DNA of 64,000 nt from Bacteroidota bacterium (GCA_016787485.1 JAEUUL010000038.1:62001-126000), one strand, 5' to 3'; shown: positions 1 through 9,469, counted from the first letter of the stretch. Program-made: numbers and translations. Notes: a model not told the origin generated them from the letters alone.

Positions 1-429
1 ACCCCTGAACGGTATGCTATCCTGGATGAGATTTACTCCCATAAGGAACATTTCGACGTGGACCAGTTGTATGTAAAAATGAAAAACCGAAATTACCATG
101 TAAGCCGGGCAACTGTATACAACACGCTTGACTTGCTGGTTGACAGTGGCTTGGTTATCAAGCATCAGTTCGGGCAAAACACCAGCCATTTCGAACAGGC
201 ATTCGGTTTTAAACAGCACGACCATCTGATCTGTGAGAAATGCCGAAGGGTTCTGGAATTCTGTGACCCCAGAGTTCAACAAATCACAAGCACCATGGGA
301 AACCTTCTCAAATTTTCGGTGACCCACCACGCACTTCACCTGTATGGTCAGCCTGAAACCGATGAAACAAACCACTGTAAACAATGTGGATTGGATGTAA
401 CAGAATTTAACAACGCTACCAATGGTTGA
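1..429 (+). CDS. fur: Fur-family transcriptional regulator (5' end missing)
   Basis: A metal-responsive repressor of the Fur/PerR/Zur family. The reading frame is already open at the first base of the window, so the N-terminus and promoter lie outside; 142 residues are visible. What can be seen is the winged-helix part (about residues 14-60, with the family-typical stretch [18 protein letters not shown]), followed by the dimerisation domain with HDHLICEKC (histidine ligands and the first CxxC pair) and HCKQCG (second CxxC) near the C-terminus, the structural zinc site of many Fur proteins. Which metal it senses cannot be told from this. The stop overlaps the purA start by 8 bases in another frame, so the two are probably co-transcribed and translationally coupled. 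Confidence 0.9.
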   Translation, partial: TPERYAILDEIYSHKEHFDVDQLYVKMKNRNYHVSRATVYNTLDLLVDSGLVIKHQFGQNTSHFEQAFGFKQHDHLICEKCRRVLEFCDPRVQQITSTMGNLLKFSVTHHALHLYGQPETDETNHCKQCGLDVTEFNNATNG

Positions 430-1687
430 TGTAATACTTGGACTTCAGTGGGGCGATGAGGGTAAGGGCAAAATTGCTGATTACCTGACCCCGCGATACG
501 ATATAGTGGCAAGGTTTCAGGGTGGGCCAAATGCCGGCCACTCTCTGGATTTTGAAGGCAAGAAATTCGTATTGAACACGGTTCCATCCGGAATCTTCCA
601 CAAAGGCACACTCAACATCATTGGCAATGGAGTGGTGATAGATCCGGTGAGGTTGCAGGAAGAACTTGGAAGAATTGAACATGAGTGTCCGGATTACCGG
701 GACCGGTTGCTGGTATCACGCAAAGCCCATTTGATCCTGCCCACCCACCGTATTTTGGACGCAGCCTCAGAAGCTTCCAAAGGTGAGCATAAAATTGGCA
801 GCACCCTGCGCGGCATTGGCCCTACTTACCGGGACAAAACCGGGCGTTCAGGTATCCGGGTGGGTGACAGCACCGAGCCCGGATTTATGGAATTGTATCA
901 GAAAACCGTGCAGGAGCATCTGAGACAGATACAAGCATACGGATACACTGCATTTGACCTTGCCGCTGAAGAGGAAAAATTCTTTGCATCTATGGATTTT
1001 ATTCGCCAGTTGCAATTGGTGAATAGCGAATATGTGATCAACGAAGCCATTCATGCTGGGAAGAAAATTCTGGCAGAAGGGGCTCAGGGAAGCATGCTGG
1101 ATGTGGAGTTCGGTTCTTATCCGTTTGTTACATCCAGTGTTACTCTTGCCGGTGGTGTTTGCAACGGACTGGGTGTGGCACCCAAACATATAGGTAAGAT
1201 ATATGGAATCTTTAAAGCATACTGCACCCGTGTAGGCTCAGGGCCATTCCCCACCGAATTGAATGACGACATGGGGGAGTTGCTTAGAAAAAAGGGTCAT
1301 GAATTTGGTGCTACCACCGGAAGACCCCGCAGAACGGGTTGGCTGGATATGGTTGCACTGCAATACACCTGTATGCTGAATGGGGTGGATGAACTCATTA
1401 TGATGAAAAGTGATGTGCTGTGTGGAATCGATCAGCTGAAAGTAGCCACCGCGTACAACACCCCTGGCGGTACTACCCGGGAAGTACCCGCCAACCTGTG
1501 CAGTGCAGAACTTAAACCCATCTATCAGGATTTCCGGGGCTGGCCAAACGAGTTGCCACACGACAAAGGGTATGATGCACTGGATTCCAATTTCCTGACC
1601 TATGTTGAATTCATAGAACAGACCCTGAAAACTCCCGTTCGTGTTATATCTCTGGGTCCTGAAAGGCACAAAACGATAATGCGCTGA
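422..1687 (+). CDS. purA: Adenylosuccinate synthetase
   Basis: Makes adenylosuccinate from IMP, aspartate and GTP, the first committed step to AMP in the cytoplasm. The 421-residue length is normal for the family. Diagnostic motifs are present: the GTP-binding GDEGKGK at residues 11-17 with catalytic Asp12, His40 in AGHS, the IMP-site stretches [14 protein letters not shown] and EGAQGSMLD, the aspartate loop [10 protein letters not shown], and a C-terminal VISLGPER. The ATG start overlaps the end of the upstream fur gene, which suggests one mRNA. The next gene begins two bases after the purA stop, so the transcript probably continues. Confidence 0.97.
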   Translation: MVDVILGLQWGDEGKGKIADYLTPRYDIVARFQGGPNAGHSLDFEGKKFVLNTVPSGIFHKGTLNIIGNGVVIDPVRLQEELGRIEHECPDYRDRLLVSRKAHLILPTHRILDAASEASKGEHKIGSTLRGIGPTYRDKTGRSGIRVGDSTEPGFMELYQKTVQEHLRQIQAYGYTAFDLAAEEEKFFASMDFIRQLQLVNSEYVINEAIHAGKKILAEGAQGSMLDVEFGSYPFVTSSVTLAGGVCNGLGVAPKHIGKIYGIFKAYCTRVGSGPFPTELNDDMGELLRKKGHEFGATTGRPRRTGWLDMVALQYTCMLNGVDELIMMKSDVLCGIDQLKVATAYNTPGGTTREVPANLCSAELKPIYQDFRGWPNELPHDKGYDALDSNFLTYVEFIEQTLKTPVRVISLGPERHKTIMR

Positions 1688-1689
1688 TT

Positions 1690-2301
1690 GTGAAAATCAT
1701 CTGTGTGGGTCGGAATTACTCCGATCATGTGAAAGAACTGAACAATGCCATTCCGGAAGAGCCGGTCATTTTTATCAAACCAGATTCTGCGGTATTGCGA
1801 AACAATTCCCCCTTTTTTATTCCAGAATTCAGCAATGACGTGCATCACGAAGTGGAACTGGTGGTAAAAATCTGTAAAGCCGGAAAATCTATACCAGAAG
1901 CATTTGCGAATGATTACTACCAGGAAATAGGGTTGGGAATCGATTTTACAGCGCGTGATTTGCAGACAAACCTAAAACAAAAAGGCTTGCCCTGGGAAAA
2001 GGCCAAAGGCTTTGACCATTCTGCAGTAATTGGCGCATTTTACCCTAAATCGGACTTGCCGCAGTCAGTCCTTCACTTTGAATTGTACAAAAACGGCGTT
2101 GCAGTTCAATCCGGTAAAAGTTCTGACATGATGAACTCAATCCCGCAAATCATCGCCCATGTCTCTAAGTTTTTTACCCTGAAAATCGGTGATTTGATTT
2201 TTACCGGAACCCCATCCGGGGTGGGTCCGGTAAAGGAAGGAGATATACTGGAAGGCAAAATAGAAGGTAAAACTTCCTTTAAGTTTTCTGTGAAACAGTG
2301 A
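1690..2301 (+). CDS. Fumarylacetoacetate hydrolase family protein (acylpyruvase-like)
   Basis: A small single-domain FAH-fold hydrolase of 203 residues, the size of FAHD1/YcgM-type acylpyruvases and oxaloacetate decarboxylases rather than the two-domain fumarylacetoacetase. The fold markers are VGRNYSDHVKEL at the N-terminus, PVIFIKPDSA, the metal ligands in HHEVELVV (two Glu) with the Asp of GIDFTARDLQ, and FTGTPSGVGPV near the C-terminus. It begins with GTG two bases after the purA stop, so it is likely the third gene of the fur-purA transcript. The exact substrate cannot be read from sequence; acylpyruvate or oxaloacetate are the usual ones for this subgroup. Confidence 0.88.
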   Translation: MKIICVGRNYSDHVKELNNAIPEEPVIFIKPDSAVLRNNSPFFIPEFSNDVHHEVELVVKICKAGKSIPEAFANDYYQEIGLGIDFTARDLQTNLKQKGLPWEKAKGFDHSAVIGAFYPKSDLPQSVLHFELYKNGVAVQSGKSSDMMNSIPQIIAHVSKFFTLKIGDLIFTGTPSGVGPVKEGDILEGKIEGKTSFKFSVKQ

Positions 2302-2472
2302 TTCCCTGTTTGTTTGCGAGTATATTTCAAAGGTCTTCCCCCGGAAAAATCAGTAGCATACTTTTTTACAAGTCCTGTTTGAGACCAAACCAAACAACGG
2401 ATTTTATCTGATAACTCCATTTTTTACAATCCAAACCTATGGATTCAGGCTAAAAACAGGTTACTTTGTTGC

Positions 2473-4299
2473 ATGTCAGTGCGGGTGATTGTTTTGGGTA
2501 TTTTGAGCTTGTTGTTCCGGCATGTTTTGGCAGCAACTCCATTGCCACCCAACATTTACCATCTGGCACCCCCTCATTGGTTCACAGGGATTACGTCCCA
2601 GAAACTCGAGATTATCATTCATGCAGAAAACATAGACCTGTATGAGGTTTCACTTGCAGATTATCAAGGGGTTTTGCTACTGGATAAAACCAACAGCGGC
2701 AATCGGCACATTGCCTATCTGCACCTGGAAATAGAACCCAATGTGCAGGCAGGATTGCTTGAGTTCACTGCCAAACCGGCATCCAGGCGAACCCGATATG
2801 TAAAGGCTTTCCGGTTTTCGTATGAGTTAAAAAACCCAACCCGGTACGAAACAAAACCATTGAACCCGGGAGATATTTTTTATGCCGTTGAAACTGACCG
2901 TTTTTGCAATGGAAACACACTCAATGACAAATTGAACCGTGCGGGTAAAAAAGTGGATAAGGCCAACCCGAATGCCTACCACGGCGGCGATGTGGCAGGC
3001 ATCCTGTCAAAAATTCCCTATTTGCAAAAACTGGGCATTACTGCTCTCTGCGTTTCTCCGGTGATTCAGATATCTGACCCACAACCGTCCTACCCTTCCC
3101 ATATTTCTGACCATTATAATATTGATCCCGTTTTTGGTGAGAATTCAACCCTCAGAGATTTGGGTGCTGCATGCGAAACGGCAGGAATGAAACTGGTATT
3201 GGACATTTATCTTAACCATATCGGCAACCGGCATTGGCTATACCAGAATTTTGACACAGGATGGTTCCATCCCTGGGATTCAGTTATTCAGGCTCAGTCG
3301 CGGCAACTGAAAAGTTACCGCCATCCCCAAAAACAGAATTATTCCGAACAGGAATTAATCCAAAAGTCCTGGATATCTGAAACACTGCCCGATGTCAACC
3401 ACAGCAATTCGCATATGGACGCGTATTACAGACAAATGCTGCTTTGGTGGTCACTGGAAACGGGCATTTCCGGTTTCCGCATGAAGGATGCTGTGCGGGT
3501 AGACAGTCTTTGGATGGAAAGGGCAAGTCAATATTTGAAAAAGGAAAACAAGAATCTGACTTTGATTCAATTTCCTGAAAACCCCTGGACAGCGGATGAA
3601 ATTTATCTGAACAAAAACACCTGTGCGGATTGCCTGCCTTCCATCACGGCCAATCTAGCATTTACTCACAGTCTGGTTCAGGATTTACTCACTGGTTTTC
3701 AAGGGGCGCAGCTTTTTCAACTTATTTCTCTGGATTTTCTCTATCCCAGACCCCAATGGTTACTGTTGTCTGCAGATAAATCTGACACGCAGCGGATTGC
3801 AAGTAGCTTTAAGGAGGATTTCAATGGTTGGAAAGCAGCCATGGCCTTGCTTTTTACCCAGCGTGGAATTCCCTGGATAAATTATGGTACAGAAATATTA
3901 TTGACAGACACAAAACAGGATTTCCCCGGAGGCTGGGAATCTGACAGGTCGGACAAATTCTCTGAAACCGGCCGGAGTGTTGCAGAAAATGAGGCAGTAA
4001 ACTGGCTGTCTGCCCTGATTCAGTTGCATAATAATTACCCGGTCATCCGCGAGGGGCAAACGACCCAGTTTTTACCCCTGAATGGTGTATACGTCAATTT
4101 TCGCCATATGCAGGAACAAACTCTGATGGTGATTGTGAACAGAAATCCAAATATCACAAAACTGGACCTGGCCAGGTTTTATGGCCTCACAGGTGGATAT
4201 ACCCTGGCCCATGATATTCTTTCCGGAACAGATTATTCCATCTCAGGTAGTTGGGACATAAAACCGTTCCAAATCATGGTTCTTGAATTGCTGCCCTGA
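2473..4299 (+). CDS. Secreted GH13 alpha-amylase-family protein, neopullulanase/SusA-like, with a lost catalytic nucleophile
   Basis: A 608-residue protein with a signal peptide (about residues 1-20, ending HVLA), an N-terminal cyclomaltodextrinase-type beta domain (PPHWFTG), a GH13 barrel and a C-terminal beta domain. The family is confirmed by DIYLNHIG (conserved region I), DFPGGWESD, GIPWINYGTEIL and NGVYVNFR, all typical of SusA-like neopullulanases. The active site is not normal. Region II reads GFRMKDAV, so the position of the catalytic Asp, two after Arg336, is Lys338 and an Asp comes one residue late. Region IV reads DKSD instead of DNHD, keeping Asp438 but losing the His. The acid/base Glu is probably Glu369 in FPEN. 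I infer it is weakly active or inactive on glucans, perhaps a binding protein. The 171 bases upstream show no exact promoter match. Confidence 0.88.
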   Translation: MSVRVIVLGILSLLFRHVLAATPLPPNIYHLAPPHWFTGITSQKLEIIIHAENIDLYEVSLADYQGVLLLDKTNSGNRHIAYLHLEIEPNVQAGLLEFTAKPASRRTRYVKAFRFSYELKNPTRYETKPLNPGDIFYAVETDRFCNGNTLNDKLNRAGKKVDKANPNAYHGGDVAGILSKIPYLQKLGITALCVSPVIQISDPQPSYPSHISDHYNIDPVFGENSTLRDLGAACETAGMKLVLDIYLNHIGNRHWLYQNFDTGWFHPWDSVIQAQSRQLKSYRHPQKQNYSEQELIQKSWISETLPDVNHSNSHMDAYYRQMLLWWSLETGISGFRMKDAVRVDSLWMERASQYLKKENKNLTLIQFPENPWTADEIYLNKNTCADCLPSITANLAFTHSLVQDLLTGFQGAQLFQLISLDFLYPRPQWLLLSADKSDTQRIASSFKEDFNGWKAAMALLFTQRGIPWINYGTEILLTDTKQDFPGGWESDRSDKFSETGRSVAENEAVNWLSALIQLHNNYPVIREGQTTQFLPLNGVYVNFRHMQEQTLMVIVNRNPNITKLDLARFYGLTGGYTLAHDILSGTDYSISGSWDIKPFQIMVLELLP

Positions 4300-4305
4300 G
4301 GGGTA

Positions 4306-5217
4306 TCAATCCAGATGTATGAGTTTGTGAAATTCCTTCAATCGGGTATTCACGTCCTCCATTGTGATTCCTGCAATACGTTCAGTTCCAAACTTTTCTA
4401 CACAGAAACTGGCCAGACAACTACCAAACAGTATACCTTTTTTCATGGCCTCAAAACTCGTGGATCCGGTAGATGCGATATATCCTGCAAATCCACCGGC
4501 AAAAGTATCCCCGGCACCCGTGGGGTCAAATACATCTTCCAGAGGCAGAGCCGGACAGAAGAAAATCTGTCCTTCTCCAAAAAGCAGGGCACCATGTTCC
4601 CCCTTTTTAATAATCACTGTAGAAGGCCCCATCGCCTGAATTATTCTGGCAGCTTTAACCAGGCTGTGCTCACCACTTAGTTGTCGGGCTTCCTCGTCAT
4701 TGATGGTTAATACATCCACCATTTTCAATACCTGCTGCAATTGAGGCAAAGCGATATCCATCCAGAAATTCATGGTATCCATCATCACAAGTTTGGGGCG
4801 GTGTTCCAATCGTTCCAGGGTTTTTATCTGTACTTCGGGTGAAAGGTTACCCAGCATAACATAATCAGGTTTGCGCAGATGTTCCGGGATCAGGGGGTCA
4901 AAGGTTCCGAGCACATTCAATTCGGTTACCAGCGTATCCCTGCTGTTCATATCCATATGATACTTTCCATGCCAAAAGAAGGATTTTTCGCCCTGCTTTA
5001 CCTGCAGACCTGAAGTATCAACCCCGCGGGATTTGAGTGTTTCAATAAATTCAAAATCAAAATCCTCACCCACTACCGCGACAAGACCCACCCTATCATA
5101 TAAAAGAGATGTCGCCAAAGCGATGTATGAAGCGGCACCACCCACAATTTTTCCGGTACTGCCAAAAGGGGTATCAATCGCGTCAAACGCTACGGAACCA
5201 ATAACTAAAAGACTCAT
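4306..5217 (-). CDS. PfkB-family sugar kinase
   Basis: A 303-residue ribokinase-fold kinase, probably cytoplasmic, that phosphorylates a sugar or nucleoside with ATP. It shows the N-terminal GSVAFDAIDTP/GGAASYIA substrate-binding region, the TINDEEA stretch and the PfkB signature 2, DPTGAGDTFAGGF, with the catalytic base at Asp237. The PfkB family includes ribokinase, fructokinase and adenosine kinase, and nothing here fixes the substrate. It converges on the GH13 gene with only 6 bases between the two stop codons, so any terminators lie inside the coding regions. Confidence 0.9.
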   Translation of the reverse strand: MSLLVIGSVAFDAIDTPFGSTGKIVGGAASYIALATSLLYDRVGLVAVVGEDFDFEFIETLKSRGVDTSGLQVKQGEKSFFWHGKYHMDMNSRDTLVTELNVLGTFDPLIPEHLRKPDYVMLGNLSPEVQIKTLERLEHRPKLVMMDTMNFWMDIALPQLQQVLKMVDVLTINDEEARQLSGEHSLVKAARIIQAMGPSTVIIKKGEHGALLFGEGQIFFCPALPLEDVFDPTGAGDTFAGGFAGYIASTGSTSFEAMKKGILFGSCLASFCVEKFGTERIAGITMEDVNTRLKEFHKLIHLD

Positions 5218-5252
5218 CAGATATTTTTTTGCAAAAAAACCACAAAAAACAC

Positions 5253-5282
5253 TTGAAAAAAAATCGCATTCCGCTATTTTTG
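5253..5282 (+). promoter_or_regulatory. Promoter of tRNA-Asn
   Basis: A complete match to the Bacteroidota vegetative promoter: TTG at 5253-5255, 19 bases, then TATTTTTG (TAnnTTTG) at 5275-5282. Transcription would start about 5-8 bases downstream, roughly 25 bases before the mature tRNA. The match and its position ahead of a tRNA make this a useful internal reference for what a promoter looks like in this genome. Confidence 0.7.
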
Positions 5283-5314
5283 CAGTCCCATTCGGGAAAC
5301 CCCGTCTGGTAAAC

Positions 5315-5388
5315 TCCTCGATAGCTCAGCTGGTTAGAGCAATTGACTGTTAATCAATAGGTCGCTGGTTCGAGCCCAGCTCGGGGAG
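5315..5388 (+). tRNA. tRNA-Asn (GTT)
   Basis: A full cloverleaf of 74 bases. The acceptor stem pairs TCCTCGA with TCGGGGA (one G-T pair) and the discriminator is G, as usual for tRNA-Asn. The D arm holds AGCTCAGCTGGTTAGAGC, the anticodon stem is ATTGA/TCAAT around the loop CTGTTAA with anticodon GTT at 5349-5351, and the T arm holds GGTTCGAGCC. No exact CCA is encoded after the discriminator (the bases are CCCA). A Rho-independent terminator follows. Confidence 0.97.
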
Positions 5389-5396
5389 CCCAGGTA

Positions 5397-5422
5397 AAGC
5401 CATCCAATAGGGTGGCTTTTTT
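5397..5422 (+). terminator. Terminator after tRNA-Asn
   Basis: An inverted repeat AAGCCA-TCC / GGG-TGGCTT with the loop AATA, followed by a run of T. It ends the tRNA-Asn transcript. Confidence 0.85.
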
Positions 5423-5501
5423 GTTGCGACCTGAGATGGGCGAGAAGTTTATCCCGCTGATGCAGCTGTGCGAGCTGCGAGTTAACAGATGCACATGCGG
5501 G

Positions 5502-5519
5502 GAGCCCAGCTCGGGGAGC
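5502..5519 (+). repeat. Exact 18-base copy of the tRNA-Asn 3' end
   Basis: The sequence at 5502-5519 repeats 5372-5389, which is the T-arm 3' half and acceptor 3' strand of tRNA-Asn. The copies are 130 bases apart and each is followed by a similar hairpin terminator. The 79 bases between the first terminator and the copy do not fold into a tRNA that I can recognise. It may be a decayed tandem tRNA duplicate or the trace of a tRNA-targeting integrated element. Confidence 0.75.
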
Positions 5520-5524
5520 AACAG

Positions 5525-5550
5525 AAACCATCCATCAGGATGGCTTTTTT
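5525..5550 (+). terminator. Second terminator, after the duplicated tRNA tail
   Basis: A stem CCATCC / GGATGG with loop ATCA, followed by CTTTTTT. Its stem and downstream bases (TGGCTTTTTTGTTG) resemble the first terminator, so the tRNA tail and terminator appear to have been duplicated together. From here to 5687 I see no gene or further structure. Confidence 0.75.
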
Positions 5551-5687
5551 GTTGGGGCGATGGTTTATATCAAACCTGAAAAGCACAGGCACTGACACAG
5601 AAACTTCACTCAGACCGCAATGAAGGCTATCCTTCAGTAGTTCCATTCATTCAGGCCCGGACTCATCAGCCATCTGCTGGCAGACTA

Positions 5688-8486
5688 TCAGTTTCCCGAC
5701 ACCAGAAAGTGCTTCTCACTGTTACCTGAGGAAGCCTGCAATCTGAAGATATATACCCCGGGGGGAAGTGTTCCGGCATCGGCTTTGAATTCGTTCCAGC
5801 CCGGATACACAACAGATCTTCCACCCATTACCACCCGGCCGCTTGCATCCAGCACTTTGAACTCAACCGTTTCCTGCCTGTCATGCCATTTGCGAATTCC
5901 TATTTCTTTCTGTACCGGATCAGGATACAGGACAAAGTCATTCTGAATACCTGGCACATGCACTGCATTCACACCCGTTGTGCTAAATGAATGTTCTGCC
6001 CAGGTACTGTTGTTGGTACTGCAGTTGCTCCGAACCCTGCACACATAGGCTGTTCCTAATTTCAGGGATTTCAGGGTATCTTTCAACAACGCAGTCGCTG
6101 TTTCCGACACAATCCATGTGGTATCCGAAGCGCGCCTGAATTCAACCCGATAACCTTTCGCCTGTTGTGAAGCGGTCCAGCCTATAACCGCGGTAGAATC
6201 CGTTTTGCCTGATGAAACAAGGGCAGATGGAGGGTAACACGGCAATTTCACATTTCGCAAATCACTTTCCCAAACACCCCGTCCATATGTAGCTACCCTC
6301 AGTTTGCCTCCGGATTTCTGAATCTCCACCTCATTCACCGCCACCAGCGGAAGCCCGGTTGCATGCTGCAGCCACTTGTTACTCACGTTGTCCCGGTAAA
6401 ACACATCCAGATTCATACCGGCATAAATGGTTTCTATGGAGTCTTCATCCACAACCACAGAACGTGCGGCAGTTGAAGGAAGGCCTGCAGAAATATTCTG
6501 AAAAGAATCACCTGCGTTTTCACTTACAAAAATCCGGTTTGAACTGCTGTTGCAGGAAATCCAGATTTTCAGAGGATTCTTCTTACTCACAAATATGCTT
6601 GTGATGTTTGACGGGGCAGTAACTTTTGAAAAAGTATCACCGCCATCTGTAAGTCTGTATAATGTTGTTCCTTTTGCCGCGTAAATATATCTGGGATTTG
6701 AGGGAGCAACAGTCAGTACATCCATGGTTGTGTTGATACTGAAACACAATCTCTTCCACGTATAACCGCCATCTCCGGTGCGGTAAATACCGGTCCAGCC
6801 ACCCCACCAGGTGTCCTTGCTGCTCGGGTGCATGGCCAGCGGGGTAACCCAGTTGCCATTTGAGGGCTTGCTAAGGTCTGTATAACTGGCCCCTCCGTTT
6901 ACTGACCTGTATATTCCTCCGTTCTGGCTGGTACCATAAATAAAATTTGCATCTGGTGTGCTGATAAGGCAATCCATCCCATCAGCACCCAGCCAGTCTG
7001 CCCATTCTTCGTCGGTGCGGCGCACCGAAGTGCCATTGTCCTGCGCACCTCCGGCAATCACCCGCACATCAGAAGGAGCACAGGCTATTCGGTAAAATTG
7101 CCGTATTCCCAGTCCGGTGCTTAAATCCTGCCAGTCCCCTCCGGCATTGCGGCTGATATATACACCACCGTCACTTCCGGAGAATAAACGGTTTCCTGCA
7201 TATTCCAGCGCATGAATATCTGCGTGGTTATATCCCCTGCCATTTGGCCAGATCCATTCCGATGTTGCATAAAACGAATCGGCCCCGTTCTCTGATTTCC
7301 AGGAAATGATTCCTGCGATATGCACTTCATTGGCATTGGCAGGATTGGCGCAAATGGCCATATCATAGTTTGCCTGTCCCGTTGTGCCTTTTCCGTCTGA
7401 ATTGTATCCAAAAAAGTTCTTTCCCTTGCTGGCATCGCCCAATATGGTCACTTTATACGTCTTTCCGGTATCATCGGACCGGTACATCCGACCAAAAATG
7501 CTGCCCCTGGCCTGGGCCACATAAACCCTTGCCGGGTTCGCAGCAGAAACCGCCATCAGTGTGCGGCCCATTTTATACATGCCTGCCGCACTGTCTATGC
7601 CTTTCCAGGTTTTACCCGTATCTGTGCTGCGCCATACATAGTATTTTCCGGCGGAACCCGCAGCATACATGATGGCAGGTGTTGCCGGATTGAACTCAAT
7701 GTCTTCCTTGGATTCTGTTTCTACCTGGGTCCACTTTGCACCGCCATTGACCGATCTCCAGATTCCATTGCCCGCAGCAGCAAATACCATGGAGGTGTTC
7801 CATGGGTTGATTTTCACTTGCTTTGTACTGCCGGGACCACTTCCGGTAGCACTCCATGTGCTGCCCCCATTGGTGGATTTGATTACTCCACCCCCGTTTA
7901 CCGAGGCATAGACAATATTGTTGTTGGCAGGATCTATCACAATGTGAAAAATGTTCATCCATGAAGAATTCACAAAGTCCACAAGGGAAACCCAGCTCTT
8001 GCCGGCATTGGTGGATTTCCAGATTCCACCGCCTGGAGAAGATACATATATCAGATTTGTATCGGTTGCAGAAACCGCAACTGAGGTCACCCTGCCCACA
8101 CCGGGATTCCAACTGCTCGTAGGCGATTTGCGGTCGGGCCCGAGTTCTTGCCAGGCAAATCCTGCACGGCTTTGCACGCCTGCCTGCCTTAATGCGTCAT
8201 AGTAAGCCTTGTCTTCTGATTCGGGCTGCACAAACTCTCCGTTCGCGGTCAGATGAAACTGCCGTTCGTACAGCCAGCGCTGGTATTGCTTGTACCCACT
8301 ACCCTGTCCGGTCCCATGCGCTGAAAACCATGCCGCAGCCCGTTTTTCAACCTCAGGCAACGCCAAATCCCGGCGTTCCATCAGGGTAAAGATGTCTTCG
8401 TTCATCTCCGCAGACTGCGCTTTGACGAACGATGCAGAGCATACTATACAAAACAGGCAAATCAGCCCCCCCAGGCTTTGCCTCAT
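5688..8486 (-). CDS. Secreted BNR-repeat (sialidase/VPS10-like propeller) protein with T9SS sorting domain
   Basis: A 932-residue exported protein. In order: a signal peptide (GLICLFCIVCSASFVKAQ), a propeller region of about 600 residues with many Asp-box/BNR repeats of the form S-x-D/N-x-G-x-T-W (for example STNAGKSW, SVNGGAKW, STDTGKTW), one fibronectin type III domain (from PPSALVSSG) and a C-terminal type IX sorting domain with FKVLDASGRVV and PPGVYIFRL. Such proteins are moved across the outer membrane by the T9SS; binding or hydrolysis of glycans is a common guess but no catalytic site is recognised. The ATG is chosen because GGAGGG lies just upstream and because a longer start would run into the preceding gene. 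It is a paralogue of the gene at 9592-13104. Confidence 0.85.
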   Translation of the reverse strand: MRQSLGGLICLFCIVCSASFVKAQSAEMNEDIFTLMERRDLALPEVEKRAAAWFSAHGTGQGSGYKQYQRWLYERQFHLTANGEFVQPESEDKAYYDALRQAGVQSRAGFAWQELGPDRKSPTSSWNPGVGRVTSVAVSATDTNLIYVSSPGGGIWKSTNAGKSWVSLVDFVNSSWMNIFHIVIDPANNNIVYASVNGGGVIKSTNGGSTWSATGSGPGSTKQVKINPWNTSMVFAAAGNGIWRSVNGGAKWTQVETESKEDIEFNPATPAIMYAAGSAGKYYVWRSTDTGKTWKGIDSAAGMYKMGRTLMAVSAANPARVYVAQARGSIFGRMYRSDDTGKTYKVTILGDASKGKNFFGYNSDGKGTTGQANYDMAICANPANANEVHIAGIISWKSENGADSFYATSEWIWPNGRGYNHADIHALEYAGNRLFSGSDGGVYISRNAGGDWQDLSTGLGIRQFYRIACAPSDVRVIAGGAQDNGTSVRRTDEEWADWLGADGMDCLISTPDANFIYGTSQNGGIYRSVNGGASYTDLSKPSNGNWVTPLAMHPSSKDTWWGGWTGIYRTGDGGYTWKRLCFSINTTMDVLTVAPSNPRYIYAAKGTTLYRLTDGGDTFSKVTAPSNITSIFVSKKNPLKIWISCNSSSNRIFVSENAGDSFQNISAGLPSTAARSVVVDEDSIETIYAGMNLDVFYRDNVSNKWLQHATGLPLVAVNEVEIQKSGGKLRVATYGRGVWESDLRNVKLPCYPPSALVSSGKTDSTAVIGWTASQQAKGYRVEFRRASDTTWIVSETATALLKDTLKSLKLGTAYVCRVRSNCSTNNSTWAEHSFSTTGVNAVHVPGIQNDFVLYPDPVQKEIGIRKWHDRQETVEFKVLDASGRVVMGGRSVVYPGWNEFKADAGTLPPGVYIFRLQASSGNSEKHFLVSGN

Positions 8487-8566
8487 TGTGTTTCCCTCCA
8501 TTTTATTCTGTGTTATTCCTATGGGTTTATTGCTTTGACTGACTAAACGGACATGGGTTGCATTTG

Positions 8567-9469
8567 TTAAAATGCACGGAGCCAACTCAGTACGGGAATG
8601 GGCAGTGGAACCAACTTAGAATTTGCCACAACGGCGCCAAATCCGAATTGAAATGCCTTCTGTTGGTTGCCATGGAAACGTAGAGCCGGAACTACGACTC
8701 CGTTGATTTCACCATTTGAGGGGACAAGAAACGAATCGAAAATAAATGAAACCTTTTTTGAAATTCGTGACATACCCGCAACATTAAACAAAGGCTGACT
8801 GGTTACCTCTCCGTCACTTCCCAGAAAAACAGCCCCGCCACTTAAACTGATGTTGGATTTTCTTCCTCCCAGGGTGATAACACCATATGGCAATGCTCCC
8901 CAGGCATTGAGTCTAACCCAGCTTGCGGTTCCAACCAAAGCGCCAGCCCCAAAATGCACACGGTCATGCAGTTTAACAGAGTATTTTGCAGAACCTACCA
9001 ATGGAGCTGCTAACCATGTGGTCATAATTCCCAAACTGAATTTTTCAGTAATTCCAAATTCCACATCAGGGCCCCACAAGGTGATATTCGCATAACTCGT
9101 GCCTTTTCCCAGAGAATGTCCGTTTGTGGTCAATATATGTCTGGTAGAAAAAGGTTCATCACCCACATAGTCCTTTCCCTTCACGTCGGCAGGATTGATT
9201 TCGGAAATGCTTTTAATCTCATGCTTAGGTATATATATTTTGCCAATGGCTTTTGTCTCAATCAATATCTCCCTTTCATCACTCTTCAGAATTTTTCCTG
9301 CATACTCAGTACCATCATTCTTAATCACCAGATACGTCTTGGCCGTATCATACGTTTGGCCTTTACAGGCTATACCCGTATATCCGGCTGTCATAACCAA
9401 CAGGGCAACCGCAAGCCATTTGCTTGCAAACAGACGGGACAGATTTTGGGTCATGGTTTTGGATTTCAT
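8567..9469 (-). CDS. Secreted protein, probable beta-barrel, function unknown
   Basis: A 300-residue protein with an N-terminal hydrophobic export segment (about residues 18-36). A short SH3-like stretch follows (YLVIKNDGTEYAGKILKSDEREILIET), a pattern seen in Bacteroidota proteins of unknown role, and then about 180 residues rich in alternating Gly and hydrophobic residues that look like transmembrane beta strands. I do not recognise a named family. It lies between the two BNR-repeat genes on the same strand, 80 bases before the smaller one, so it may share their transcript. An upstream TAAATTCG differs by one base from the TAnnTTTG promoter element. Confidence 0.6.
   Translation of the reverse strand: MKSKTMTQNLSRLFASKWLAVALLVMTAGYTGIACKGQTYDTAKTYLVIKNDGTEYAGKILKSDEREILIETKAIGKIYIPKHEIKSISEINPADVKGKDYVGDEPFSTRHILTTNGHSLGKGTSYANITLWGPDVEFGITEKFSLGIMTTWLAAPLVGSAKYSVKLHDRVHFGAGALVGTASWVRLNAWGALPYGVITLGGRKSNISLSGGAVFLGSDGEVTSQPLFNVAGMSRISKKVSFIFDSFLVPSNGEINGVVVPALRFHGNQQKAFQFGFGAVVANSKLVPLPIPVLSWLRAF

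Noticed and set aside
5334-5531. Short frame over the tRNA-Asn tail and terminators
   Set aside because: It overlaps a clear tRNA and two terminators and resembles no protein.
8487-8585. Upstream start adding 33 residues to the smaller BNR protein
   Set aside because: It would overlap the preceding gene and hide the signal peptide; a good ribosome site precedes the internal ATG.
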